Source: Allofranklinella schreckenbergeri | Lineage (GTDB): Bacteria > Pseudomonadota > Gammaproteobacteria > Burkholderiales > Burkholderiaceae_C | DNA length: 64,000 nt | Assembly (NCBI RefSeq): GCF_003703475.1 | Contig: NZ_RDQM01000002.1 | Coordinates: forward strand, 62,001 to 126,000 | Direction: 5' to 3' | Shown here: in pieces, positions 16,586 to 27,126 of the stretch | Layout of the letters: each line of letters starts with the position of its first letter | Position numbering within the stretch: the first letter of the stretch is position 1 | The notes under the pieces: model-generated | Seen by the model: only the letters and a program-made list of their open reading frames with translations | What the model was told of the DNA's origin: nothing | The model's database searches: none | Program-made: the position numbers and the translations under genes

Positions 16586-16834
16586 TCACCCCCCGGTCAC
16601 TGGCGGCAGGATGGCGATTTGGTCGCCGTCCGCAATGGGCGCGCACGCGTGCATCAATTGCTGGTTGATGGCGATCTTGAAGATGCGCTGCGGTTGCAGG
16701 GCCTGCTGCCAGTCGGGGCCGCGCTCGCGCAGCAGGGCCAGCAAATCGTCGGTGGTGCCGCCGCTCCAGGGCAGGGTTTCCGTGCCTGCGGGCTGCAATT
16801 GTTTCAAAGCGCCAAAGTATTGGATGGTAATCAT
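16586..16834 (-). CDS. moaD: Molybdopterin synthase small subunit MoaD
   Basis: 82 residues of the beta-grasp fold, MITIQYFGALKQL, ending in the required Gly-Gly (LPPVTGG), which is thiocarboxylated and donates sulfur to precursor Z. The conserved VNQQ-like stretch (IAINQQLMHA) and DGDQIAILPPVTGG are present. It lies 4 bp upstream of the moaE-mobA fusion, so both synthase subunits are made together. The start at 16834 is chosen over longer in-frame options because they add a tail not seen in the family. It is divergent from narK1, with a 185 bp shared promoter region. Confidence 0.93.
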   Translation of the reverse strand: MITIQYFGALKQLQPAGTETLPWSGGTTDDLLALLRERGPDWQQALQPQRIFKIAINQQLMHACAPIADGDQIAILPPVTGG

Positions 16835-16920
16835 GGGGATATCCGGGGGTGGGCCAATGGCGCGGCAGTGTAACAAGCGGCCTTGGAGTGGCCTGCGCAC
16901 CTCGCCTTGTGCAGTGTGAC

Positions 16921-16939
16921 TAGCTAATCTGGCGGGGCG
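16921..16939 (+). promoter_or_regulatory. Motif shared by the narK1 and narG upstream regions
   Basis: TAGCTAATCTGGCGGGGCG, preceded by GTGAC. A near match, TAGCTAGTCACTCTGGCGGGGCG, lies upstream of narG at 49529. This copy is about 80-100 bp before the narK1 start. A role as a common regulator site or promoter part is inferred only from the shared position. Confidence 0.35.
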
Positions 16940-17019
16940 CTTATCCATCAGACGGGCAATTGGCAGTGTGGTTGCAAAAGCCTACCCTTGGTAACGTTTT
17001 TCAACTACAAGGAGCCGCG

Positions 17020-18306
17020 ATGGCCGAAACCCCAATCAGAGATCCAGGCAATGCCAAAGCCATGAGCGTGCTGATCGCCAGCACGGTCGCGTTCACCGTC
17101 TGCTTCATGGTGTGGATGGTGTTTGCCGTGCTGGGTATTCCCATCAAGAACCAACTGAATCTGACCGAAACCCAGTTCGGCTTGCTTGCGGCCACGCCGG
17201 TGCTCACCGGCTCGCTGGTGCGTGTGCCTTTGGGGATTTGGACGGATCGCTACGGCGGGCGCATCGTCTTCTTCCTGATCATGATCGTTTCGGTCATTCC
17301 CGTGTATCTGCTGGCCTATGCCACCGAGTTCTGGCAGTTTCTGGTGCTGGGGCTGTTTGTGGGGCTGGTGGGCGGCTCGTTCTCGGTGGGCACGCCTTAT
17401 GTGGCGCGCTGGTTCTCGCGCGATCGCCAGGGTTTGGCCATGGGCGTGTTTGGTGCGGGCAATGCCGGCTCGTCGCTGACCAAAATGCTGGCCCCTTGGC
17501 TGATCGCCGTGGCGGGCGGCGCGGCGGTGGCCAATTCCTGGACCATCGTGCCCAAGGTTTATGCGGCGATTTTGCTGGGTACGGCGATCTTGTTCTGGCT
17601 GTTCTCGGCCACCAACCCCAACCACCTGGTCACGGGCAGCAAGGCGAGCTTTTCGCAGCAATTGGCTTTGCTGAAAGATCCGCGCGTGCTGCGCTACTGC
17701 CAGTATTACTCGGTGGTGTTCGGCGGCTATGTGGCCCTGGCGCTGTGGATGACCAAGTACTACATGGGCGAGTACGAGTTCTCGCTGGAGCTGGCGGCCC
17801 TGCTGGCGGTGTGCTTCTCGCTGCCCGGCGGCGTGCTGCGCGCCATTGGCGGCTGGATGTCCGACCGCTATGGCGCTTACAAGACGACGTGGTGGGTGAT
17901 GTGGGTGATCTGGGTGTGCTGCTTCATCCTCAGCTACCCGCCCACGGACTTCACCATGAAGGGCGTCAATGGCCCCATCACCATGCACATTGGCCTCAAT
18001 GCCTGGGTGTTTACGGTGCTGCTGTTCATCGTGGGTATTGCGATGGCGATTGGCAAAGCCTCGGTGTTCAAGTTCATCTCCGATGAGTTCACCGACAACA
18101 TCGGCGCGGTTTCCGGCATCGTGGGCTTGGCTGGCGGCCTGGGTGGTTTCATCCTGCCCATCATGTTCGGCGCGCTGCTGGATTGGACGGGCATTCGCTC
18201 CAGCGCCTTCATGCTGCTGTATGGCACGGTGTGCGTATCGCTGATTTGCATGCACTACAGCTTCCGTCCCGAGATCGCCAAATCCGCGGCGCAGGCTTCT
18301 GCCTGA
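17020..18306 (+). CDS. narK1: Nitrate transporter NarK1 (nitrate/proton symporter type)
   Basis: 428 residues starting MAETPIRDPGNAKAM, with AAGGAG 5 bases before the ATG. It is a 12-helix MFS carrier. The nitrate-porter signature GNAGSSLTKMLAPWL follows TM5 (about 147-161), and the second signature GLAGGLGGFILPIMFG lies near TM11. Conserved Arg residues in TM2 (LVRVPLG) and TM8 (region of GGVLRAIGGWMSDRYG) should bind the anion. The NarK1 type usually imports nitrate with protons at the start of anaerobic respiration. It is followed by a terminator and then narK2, as in narK1K2GHJI operons of relatives, but narG is about 22 kb away. Confidence 0.9.
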   Translation: MAETPIRDPGNAKAMSVLIASTVAFTVCFMVWMVFAVLGIPIKNQLNLTETQFGLLAATPVLTGSLVRVPLGIWTDRYGGRIVFFLIMIVSVIPVYLLAYATEFWQFLVLGLFVGLVGGSFSVGTPYVARWFSRDRQGLAMGVFGAGNAGSSLTKMLAPWLIAVAGGAAVANSWTIVPKVYAAILLGTAILFWLFSATNPNHLVTGSKASFSQQLALLKDPRVLRYCQYYSVVFGGYVALALWMTKYYMGEYEFSLELAALLAVCFSLPGGVLRAIGGWMSDRYGAYKTTWWVMWVIWVCCFILSYPPTDFTMKGVNGPITMHIGLNAWVFTVLLFIVGIAMAIGKASVFKFISDEFTDNIGAVSGIVGLAGGLGGFILPIMFGALLDWTGIRSSAFMLLYGTVCVSLICMHYSFRPEIAKSAAQASA

Positions 18307-18314
18307 TCGATTGG

Positions 18315-18347
18315 GCTGCCTGCGCGCACAGCAGGCAGCTTTTTTTT
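18315..18347 (+). terminator. Terminator between narK1 and narK2
   Basis: A 9 bp perfect stem (GCTGCCTGC / GCAGGCAGC), a 7-base loop and a run of eight T. Partial read-through would make narK2 less abundant than narK1 unless narK2 has its own promoter; the 64 bp gap leaves little room for one. Confidence 0.8.
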
Positions 18348-18370
18348 CTCTCCTGGAAAGAGCATTCCCC

Positions 18371-19753
18371 ATGTCCTATTTGATTCAAGACTGGCGGCCA
18401 GAAGACAAGGACTTCTGGCAAAGCACCGGCAAGAAAATCGCCAACCGCAATTTGTGGATCTCCATTCCCGCGCTGCTGCTGGCCTTTGCCATGTGGCAGG
18501 TCTGGAGCGTGGCGGTGATCAACCTGCCCAACATCGGCTTCAAATACACCGAGAACCAACTGTTCTGGCTGGCCGCGCTGCCTGCGCTCTCGGGCGCGAC
18601 GCTGCGGATTTTCTATTCCTTCATGGTGCCCATCTTCGGCGGGCGCAAGTGGACGGCGCTGTCCACTGCCAGCTTGCTGCTGCCCGCCATCGGCCTGGGC
18701 TTTGCCGTGCAAAACCCCGATACCAGCTACGTCACCATGGTCATTCTGGCCTTGTTGTGCGGCTTTGGCGGGGGCAACTTCTCCTCCAGCATGGCCAACA
18801 TCAGCTTTTTCTTCCCCAAGGCGGAGAAGGGCACGGCGCTGGGCCTGAATGCGGGCCTGGGCAACCTGGGCGTGTCCACCGTGCAGTTCGTGGTGCCGCT
18901 GATCATCACCGCAGGCGTGTTCGGCGCGCTCGGCGGCGAGGCGCAGACCTGGACCAAGGGCGATGTGACCAAGCAAATCTGGCTGCAAAACGCGGGCTTT
19001 ATCTGGGTGCCATTCATCATCCTCTCCACCCTGGCGGCCTGGTTTGGCATGAACGATCTGGCTTCGGCCAAGGCCAGCTTTGCCGAGCAGGCCGTGATCT
19101 TCAAGCGCAAGCACAACTGGATCATGTGCATTCTGTATCTGGGCACCTTCGGCTCCTTCATCGGCTTTGCGGCGGGCTTTCCCATGCTCATCAAAAGCCA
19201 GTTCACCGGCATTGACCCGGTGAAATACGCCTTCCTCGGCCCCTTGGTCGGCGCGCTGGTGCGCCCCATTGGCGGCTGGATTTCGGACAAGATCAAAAGC
19301 GGCGCCATCGTCACGCAAATCGTCTTCATGGGCATGATCGTGGCCGTTTTCGGCGTGATCTTCTTTTTGCCCAGCAACGGCCAGGGCGGCAACTTCTGGG
19401 GCTTTTTCGTGTGCTTTCTGGTGCTGTTCGCGCTCACGGGCATTGGCAACGGCTCGACCTTCATGCAAGTGCCGGTGATCTTTTTGAACATGCACCAGAA
19501 GTTTGCCGAGCAAGGCAAGGTTTCCGTGGAGCAAGCCCGTCTGGACGCCACCAAGGAAGGCGCGGCCGTGATCGGCTTCACCGCAGCGTTTGCAGCCTAC
19601 GGCGGCTTTTTCATCCCCAAGAGCTATGGCACCTCTATCGCCGCCACGGGCAGCGTCAACGCCGCGCTCTACGGCTTCATCGCCTTCTACGCCATCTGCG
19701 CCGCGCTGAACTGGTGGTACTACACCCGCAAGGGCGCCGAAGCGCGCTGCTGA
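18371..19753 (+). CDS. narK2: Nitrate/nitrite antiporter NarK2
   Basis: 460 residues, MSYLIQDWRPEDKDFW, with GGAAAG about 12 bases upstream. It is a 12-helix MFS protein of the NarK2 type. The N-terminal WRPEDKDFW segment, GATLRIFYSFMVPIFGGRKW, the signature GLNAGLGNLGVSTVQF and the late GALVRPIGGWISDK are all present, including the two conserved anion-binding Arg. It should exchange internal nitrite for external nitrate during nitrate respiration. It lies downstream of narK1 across a terminator and ends in another strong terminator. Confidence 0.92.
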   Translation: MSYLIQDWRPEDKDFWQSTGKKIANRNLWISIPALLLAFAMWQVWSVAVINLPNIGFKYTENQLFWLAALPALSGATLRIFYSFMVPIFGGRKWTALSTASLLLPAIGLGFAVQNPDTSYVTMVILALLCGFGGGNFSSSMANISFFFPKAEKGTALGLNAGLGNLGVSTVQFVVPLIITAGVFGALGGEAQTWTKGDVTKQIWLQNAGFIWVPFIILSTLAAWFGMNDLASAKASFAEQAVIFKRKHNWIMCILYLGTFGSFIGFAAGFPMLIKSQFTGIDPVKYAFLGPLVGALVRPIGGWISDKIKSGAIVTQIVFMGMIVAVFGVIFFLPSNGQGGNFWGFFVCFLVLFALTGIGNGSTFMQVPVIFLNMHQKFAEQGKVSVEQARLDATKEGAAVIGFTAAFAAYGGFFIPKSYGTSIAATGSVNAALYGFIAFYAICAALNWWYYTRKGAEARC

Positions 19754-19780
19754 TGTAGCCCCCGCAGGGCGGGAGAAAGA

Positions 19781-19813
19781 AAGCCTGGGTCTTGCAAGCC
19801 CAGGCTTTTTTTA
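19781..19813 (+). terminator. Terminator after narK2
   Basis: A 9 bp stem AAGCCTGGG / CCCAGGCTT with an inner CTTG/CAAG pair, then seven T. It closes the narK1-narK2 unit. Confidence 0.8.
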
Positions 19814-19878
19814 GTTCAAAAGAAAAAAATTTGCACATTTTTGGCAAATTATTTATGGAGTGTATTTTTCTTTGATCT
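19814..19878 (+). repeat. AT-rich palindromic element, copy 5 (diverged)
   Basis: Starts AGTTCAAAAGAAAAAAA and ends TTTTTCTTTGATCTGG, with the core TTTTTGGCAAATTATTTATGG. It follows the narK2 terminator directly. Divergence from the consensus is greater than in most copies. Confidence 0.55.
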
Positions 19879-19965
19879 GGATTGATGCCGGGGAGTCAAC
19901 CGCTTTGCCACGCCGTCTTGGCATCTTGGCGTACACTGCGCGGCTTGTTCAGTACCGCTACGCCC

Positions 19966-19988
19966 AACCGCCCCCAGGCGGTTTTTTT
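19966..19988 (+). terminator. Terminator-like hairpin just upstream of an ABC ATPase start codon
   Basis: A 7 bp perfect stem AACCGCC / GGCGGTT with loop CCCA and a T7 run, ending only 9 bases before the ATG at 19998. It occupies the place where a ribosome-binding site should be; none is visible there. It could attenuate the exporter genes or end transcription from narK2. Confidence 0.55.
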
Positions 19989-19997
19989 GTTCCCGCC

Positions 19998-20948
19998 ATG
20001 CCAGCAGCCGTTTCCTTCCAGTCTGTCAGTAAAACCTATGCCACGCCCGCCGGGCCGTTTCAGGCGTTGCGCGACATCAATCTGGAGGTGCGCGAGGGCG
20101 AGTTTCTCGGTCTGCTTGGCCCCAATGGGGCGGGCAAGACTTCGCTGATCGGCATTTTGGGCGGGCTGGTGCGGCCCAGCGCGGGGACGGTGCGGGTGCA
20201 GGGCTTTGACGTGCAGCGCGAGCCGGCGCAAACGCGCCAGCGCCTGGGTATCGTGCCGCAGGAGCTGGTGTTCGATCCGTTTTTCTCCGTGCGCGAAACG
20301 CTGCGTTTTCAGTCCGGCTATTTCGGCATCCGCCACAACGACGATTGGATCGACTCCCTGCTGCACCACCTGGGGCTGACGGACAAGGCCAATGCCAACA
20401 TGCGCCAGCTCTCGGGCGGCATGAAGCGGCGGGTGATGGTGGCGCAGGCGCTGGTGCACAAGCCGCCGGTGATCGTGCTCGATGAGCCGACGGCCGGGGT
20501 GGATGTGGAGCTGCGCCAGATGCTGTGGCACTTCATCGAGCAGCTCAACCGCGAGGGCCACACGGTGCTGCTGACCACGCATTACCTGGAGGAGGCCGAA
20601 GCGCTGTGCCAGCGCATTGCCATGCTGCGCGGCGGCCGCCTGATTGCGCTGGAGGAGACGGGCGATTTGCTCGCGCGGCTGAGCCAGAGCGTGTTGCAGT
20701 TCAAAACCCAGCAGGCGCTGCCGCCCGCGCTGGCCGCGCGCGCCAGGGTGACGGGGCGCACGGTGCAAATCCCCACCGGCCAGCCGCAGGGCAGCGCGCA
20801 GGCGGTGGAGGAGATCCTCAACCAACTGCGCCAGGCGGGCGTGCAGATTGAGGAGATGGAAATCCGCCGCGCGCATTTGGAGGATGTGTTTATCGCCTTG
20901 ATGCAGCAGGAGCGCCAGGATCAGGCTGCGCCAGCGGCACAGGGGTAA
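19998..20948 (+). CDS. ABC-2 exporter ATP-binding protein (YadG/NodI-like)
   Basis: 316 residues with all ABC motifs: Walker A GPNGAGKT (about 43-50), Q-loop (IVPQEL), signature LSGGMKRR, Walker B VIVLDEPTAGVD and switch His in TTHYLEEAEAL. The C-terminal tail after about 220 is typical of the YadG subgroup, and the partner gene downstream encodes an ABC-2 permease. The substrate is unknown. Conserved neighbours ibaG and murA suggest a cell-envelope role. ATG 19998 is used because homology-like sequence (VSFQSVSKTYATPAG) begins right after it. A terminator-like hairpin immediately precedes the start. Confidence 0.9.
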   Translation: MPAAVSFQSVSKTYATPAGPFQALRDINLEVREGEFLGLLGPNGAGKTSLIGILGGLVRPSAGTVRVQGFDVQREPAQTRQRLGIVPQELVFDPFFSVRETLRFQSGYFGIRHNDDWIDSLLHHLGLTDKANANMRQLSGGMKRRVMVAQALVHKPPVIVLDEPTAGVDVELRQMLWHFIEQLNREGHTVLLTTHYLEEAEALCQRIAMLRGGRLIALEETGDLLARLSQSVLQFKTQQALPPALAARARVTGRTVQIPTGQPQGSAQAVEEILNQLRQAGVQIEEMEIRRAHLEDVFIALMQQERQDQAAPAAQG

Positions 20949-20968
20949 GTGCAAATCCAATTTTTTCC

Positions 20969-21036
20969 ACATCAAAGGAATAAAAATAAGCCTGTTTCGG
21001 CATGATGATATTAATGCTGTATTTCTTTTGATTTGT
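20969..21036 (+). repeat. AT-rich palindromic element, copy 6, inside an operon
   Basis: Starts ACATCAAAGGAATAAAA, core AAGCCTGTTTCGGCATGATG and ATATTAA, ends TTTCTTTTGATTTGT. It separates the exporter ATPase from its permease. Further TTTGATTGGTTTTATCGG on the right is also seen beside copy 10. Confidence 0.8.
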
Positions 21037-21064
21037 TTGATTGGTTTTATCGGTTGAAATTGCT

Positions 21065-21925
21065 ATGTCTGAGCCAGTTTTGAAGGACGATGCCTCCACC
21101 GCCGCCGCCCAGCGGCAAGCCAGCCTGGCCCTTGCGCCCGGGCAGCGCGCCACCTCCTGGCGTGCCACGTTGTGGGGGTGGTACACGCTGTTTCTCAAGG
21201 AAATCCTGCGCTTTTGGCGCGTGGCGCTGCAAACCATTGCGGCGCCGGTGCTCTCCACCGTGCTGTATTTGCTGATCTTCAACCACGTGCTCGATGGCCG
21301 CGCCGATGTGTACGGCGGCATGGCCTACGCGCGTTTTCTCATCCCCGGCCTGGCGATGATGGCGATTTTGAACAACGCCTTTGCCAACAGCTCCTCCAGC
21401 CTGATTCAGAGCAAGATCACCGGCAGCCTGACGTTTTTGCTGCTCACGCCGCTGTCGCACCGCGCCTGGTTTGCCGCCTACATCGCCTCGAGCATCTTGC
21501 GCGCGCTGGTGGTGGGCGCGTGCGTGCTGCTGGTCACGCCGTTTTTCACCGAGCTGCAATTGCCCCATCCATTCTGGGCGCTGGCCTTTGCCCTCATCGG
21601 CGCGGGGCTGCTGGGCACGCTGGGGCTGATTGCCGGGCTGTGGGCGGATAAGTTCGACCAGCTCGCCGCGTTCCAGAACTTTCTCATCATGCCCATGACG
21701 TTTCTCTCCGGCGTGTTCTATTCCATCCACTCGCTGCCCGCGCTGTGGCAGCAAATCAGCCACCTCAACCCCTTCTTTTATCTGATCGACGGCTTTCGCT
21801 ACGGCTTTCTCGGGCAGGGCGATTTCTCCCCCTGGCTGAGCCTGGGCATCACGCTGGCGGTCTGGGCCGCCACGGCGGCGCTGGCCCTGGGCATGCTCAG
21901 GAATGGCTATAAGATTCGCGGCTGA
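21065..21925 (+). CDS. ABC-2 type exporter permease (YadH-like)
   Basis: 286 residues beginning MSEPVLKDDAS. After a cytosolic N-terminus of about 40 residues come six hydrophobic helices typical of ABC2_membrane permeases (about 62-80, 95-115, 140-165, 175-200, 210-230, 255-280). The family motif at the fifth helix, FLIMPMTFLSGVFYSIHSLP, is intact. It pairs with the ATPase upstream, from which it is separated by one AT-rich element. The substrate is not identifiable. Downstream ibaG follows after 34 bp. Confidence 0.9.
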   Translation: MSEPVLKDDASTAAAQRQASLALAPGQRATSWRATLWGWYTLFLKEILRFWRVALQTIAAPVLSTVLYLLIFNHVLDGRADVYGGMAYARFLIPGLAMMAILNNAFANSSSSLIQSKITGSLTFLLLTPLSHRAWFAAYIASSILRALVVGACVLLVTPFFTELQLPHPFWALAFALIGAGLLGTLGLIAGLWADKFDQLAAFQNFLIMPMTFLSGVFYSIHSLPALWQQISHLNPFFYLIDGFRYGFLGQGDFSPWLSLGITLAVWAATAALALGMLRNGYKIRG

Positions 21926-21959
21926 TTTTTGATTTCCCCCACACAGACTCTCATCCCCC

Positions 21960-22202
21960 ATGACCGCAGAAGACATCCGCGCCCTCATCGAGCAAGGCAT
22001 CGCTTGCCAGCACATCGAGCTTGAGGGCGATGGCCGCCACTGGTTTGCCACCATTGTTTCGCCCGAGTTCGAAGGGCTGATGCGCATCCAGCGGCACAAA
22101 AAGGTCTATGCCACGCTGGGCAACCGCATGCATACCGACGAGCTGCACGCCCTCTCCATGAAAACCCTCACGCCCGCCGAGTGGCAAGCCCAACAGGCCT
22201 AA
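21960..22202 (+). CDS. ibaG: BolA family protein IbaG
   Basis: 80 residues of the BolA/KH-like fold: MTAEDIRALIEQGIACQHIE, DGRHWFATIVSPEFEGLMRIQRHKKVYATLG shown in its two conserved parts (DGRHWFATIVSPEFEG and RIQRHKKVYATLG), and HTDELHALSMKTLTPAEW. The conserved His and the Cys16 position used with monothiol glutaredoxin for [2Fe-2S] binding are visible. IbaG-type BolA proteins help iron-sulfur maturation and affect acid and envelope stress. As in many proteobacteria it is directly upstream of murA (24 bp). Confidence 0.92.
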   Translation: MTAEDIRALIEQGIACQHIELEGDGRHWFATIVSPEFEGLMRIQRHKKVYATLGNRMHTDELHALSMKTLTPAEWQAQQA

Positions 22203-22226
22203 CCGCGCCCCGGGAGCAAGCGACGC

Positions 22227-23543
<1,317 letters not shown>

Positions 23544-23607
23544 CACTGCCCAAGCGCGTGGCTGCCCAAGCGCTGGATGGCCTGCAAGGCGGCAAGCCAT
23601 TGGTTTT

Positions 23608-23675
23608 CCAAATGAAGAAAATCAGCTTGATGCCCATCAAGCCGAAACAAGGCTGTTTTATTTCCTTTGATTTGT
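23608..23675 (-). repeat. AT-rich palindromic element, copy 7, abutting a start codon
   Basis: Reverse orientation. Read leftwards it starts ACAAATCAAAGGAAATAAAA, has the core AGCCTTGTTTCGGCTTGATG and ends TTTTCTTCATTTGG. The edge of the element is one base from the predicted ATG of the aminotransferase. Confidence 0.8.
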
Positions 23676-23676
23676 C

Positions 23677-24882
23677 ATGATTGCCGCCCAGCCCGCCACC
23701 CCAGCCACCCCAGCCACCTTTTCCACCCCCGCCATGGCATCGCGCCTGCCCGGCGTGGGCACGACCATTTTTTCCGTCATGTCGGCGCTGGCCGCCCAGC
23801 ACCAGGCCGTCAACCTCGGCCAGGGCTTTCCCGATTTCGATTGCGATGCGACGCTGGTCGATGCCGTGGCCCAGGCCATGCGCGCCGGGCACAACCAATA
23901 CCCGCCCATGCCCGGCGTGCCCGCCTTGCGCCAGGCCATTGCCGCGCAGTTGCAAACGCTCTACGGCCACGCGTACGACGCCGAGCGCGAAATCACCATC
24001 ACCGCCGGGGCCACGCAAGCCATCCTCACCGCCTTGCTTTGCTGCGCCGGGCCGGGCGATGAAGTCATCGTGCTGGAGCCGTGCTACGACTGTTATCTGC
24101 CCGCCATCGCCCTGGCCGGGGCCACCGCCGTGCGCGTGCCGCTCACGCCCGGGAGCTTTCGGCCCGATTTCGACCGCATCGCCGCCGCGCTGGGGCCGCG
24201 CACGCGCGCGCTCATCCTCAACACGCCGCACAACCCCAGCGGCACCGTCTGGAGCGCGGCCGACATGCAACGCCTGGCCGAGCTGCTGGCGCCCACCAAC
24301 GCGCTGCTCATCAGCGACGAGGTGTATGAGCACATGGTGTACGCCCCGCTGCGGCACGAAAGCGTGGCGCGCCACCCGGCGCTGGCCGCGCGCGCGTTCG
24401 TGATTGGCAGCTTTGGCAAGACTTTTCACGTCACCGGCTGGAAGGTGGGCTACGTCGCCGCCCCCGCGCCCCTGAGCGCCGAGCTGCGCAAGGTGCACCA
24501 GTTCAACGTCTTTACCGTCAACACCCCCATGCAGCATGGGCTGGCGGCGTATTTGCGCGATCCGGCGCCGTATCTGAACCTGCCCGCGTTTTACGCTGCC
24601 AAGCGCGATGCCTTCCGCGCCGGGCTGGCGCAAACGCGCTTTCGCCTGCTGCCTTGTGAGGGCACTTACTTCCAGTGCGCCAGCATCGCCGAGCTGGCCG
24701 TGCCCGAGCGCGATTTGCCCGAAGACCAGTTCTGCCAATGGCTGACGCGCGAAATCGGCGTAGCGGCCATCCCCCTCTCGGCCTTTTACGCCGATGGCTT
24801 CGACCAAAAGGTGGTGCGCTTTTGCTTTGCCAAGCAAGAGGCCACGCTGGCCGAGGCGCTGCGGCGGCTGGCGCGCTTGTAA
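23677..24882 (+). CDS. PLP-dependent aminotransferase class I (methionine/kynurenine type, YbdL-like)
   Basis: 401 residues from ATG 23677. The conserved protein begins at about residue 20 (MASRLPGVGTTIFSVMSALA), so ATG 23734 may be the real start; the intervening ATPATPAT stretch is low complexity, and 23677 touches an AT-rich repeat. Fold-type I landmarks are NLGQGFPDFD, ITAGATQAI, NTPHNPSG, ISDEVYEHMVY and the PLP lysine in SFGKTFHVTGWKVGY, with the carboxylate-binding Arg near KVVRFCFAK. It resembles methionine aminotransferase YbdL and kynurenine aminotransferases. The substrate is not certain. Confidence 0.88.
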   Translation: MIAAQPATPATPATFSTPAMASRLPGVGTTIFSVMSALAAQHQAVNLGQGFPDFDCDATLVDAVAQAMRAGHNQYPPMPGVPALRQAIAAQLQTLYGHAYDAEREITITAGATQAILTALLCCAGPGDEVIVLEPCYDCYLPAIALAGATAVRVPLTPGSFRPDFDRIAAALGPRTRALILNTPHNPSGTVWSAADMQRLAELLAPTNALLISDEVYEHMVYAPLRHESVARHPALAARAFVIGSFGKTFHVTGWKVGYVAAPAPLSAELRKVHQFNVFTVNTPMQHGLAAYLRDPAPYLNLPAFYAAKRDAFRAGLAQTRFRLLPCEGTYFQCASIAELAVPERDLPEDQFCQWLTREIGVAAIPLSAFYADGFDQKVVRFCFAKQEATLAEALRRLARL

Positions 24883-24906
24883 AAAGCGCAGACATGCTTT
24901 GATTTC

Positions 24907-24974
24907 TATTTCAAAAGAAATAAATCATGCCTATTTCGGCATGATGGTATTGGAATAAATTTTCCTTTGATTGG
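24907..24974 (+). repeat. AT-rich palindromic element, copy 8, at a convergent junction
   Basis: Starts ATTTCAAAAGAAATAAAT, core CATGCCTATTTCGGCATGATG with a perfect CATGCC/GGCATG stem and GTATTGGAA, ends TTTTCCTTTGATTGG. It lies between the convergent aminotransferase and glpK. Confidence 0.8.
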
Positions 24975-24998
24975 ATGATTGGCGGGCGGGGGCCACGC

Positions 24999-26495
<1,497 letters not shown>

Positions 26496-26519
26496 GCAAC
26501 GGGCGGGGGCTTGTTGGTT

Positions 26520-27062
26520 TTATTTCTTGACGGGAATGGGCATGGCGCGGTCGATGGGCACGGCGGTGACGCTGTTTTGCGGCGAGCCGTCGATCAGCTT
26601 GTCCGAATAGGTCAGATAGACCAGGGTGTTGCGATCGACATCGACCATGCGCACGACGCGCAGGCGCTTGAACAGGATGGACATGCGCTCGCTGAACACC
26701 TGCTCTTGCAGCGGCAGCTCCTTGTCGATGCGCACGGGGCCGACCTGGCGGCAGGAGATGGAGGCTTCGGCGCGGTCTTCGGCCAGGCCCAGCGAGCCTT
26801 TGATGCCGCCGGTGCGCGCGCGAGAGACGTAGCAGCTCACGCCTTGCACGGCGGGGTCGTCATAGACCTCCACCGCAATATCGTGGTCGCGCCCGATGAG
26901 GATGAAAGCGGTATCCACCGTGCCGATGAGCTGGCCCTTGGCCTGGGCGGCGGCGGGGGCGGTGAAGGTCGCTGCGCCCAGCGCAAGGCACAGTGCGCCA
27001 GCGGCCAGCGCGAAGGGGCGGCGGGAAAGCGGGGAAAGCAAGGGAAGGGCGGACAGGGGCAT
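26520..27062 (-). CDS. creA: CreA family periplasmic protein
   Basis: 180 residues from ATG 27062. A signal peptide (hydrophobic about 16-38, cleavage after AAAQA) is followed by the whole CreA core: IGTVDTAFILIGRDHDIAVEVYDDP (given in parts, IGTVDTAFILIGRDHDI and AVEVYDDP), VSCYVSRARTGGIKGSLGLAED, SISCRQVGPV and MVDVDRNTLVYLTYSDKLIDG. The two Cys probably form a disulfide. The role of CreA is unknown; in E. coli it heads the creABCD operon, but the other cre genes are absent here. The longer upstream frame is rejected because the signal peptide defines the N-terminus. Confidence 0.9.
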   Translation of the reverse strand: MPLSALPLLSPLSRRPFALAAGALCLALGAATFTAPAAAQAKGQLIGTVDTAFILIGRDHDIAVEVYDDPAVQGVSCYVSRARTGGIKGSLGLAEDRAEASISCRQVGPVRIDKELPLQEQVFSERMSILFKRLRVVRMVDVDRNTLVYLTYSDKLIDGSPQNSVTAVPIDRAMPIPVKK

Positions 27063-27126
27063 GGGGTGGGCCTTTGAAATTGCAAAGCCCGCCATCGTAG
27101 CGGCCCTGCGGGCCCGTGCCAGGCTC

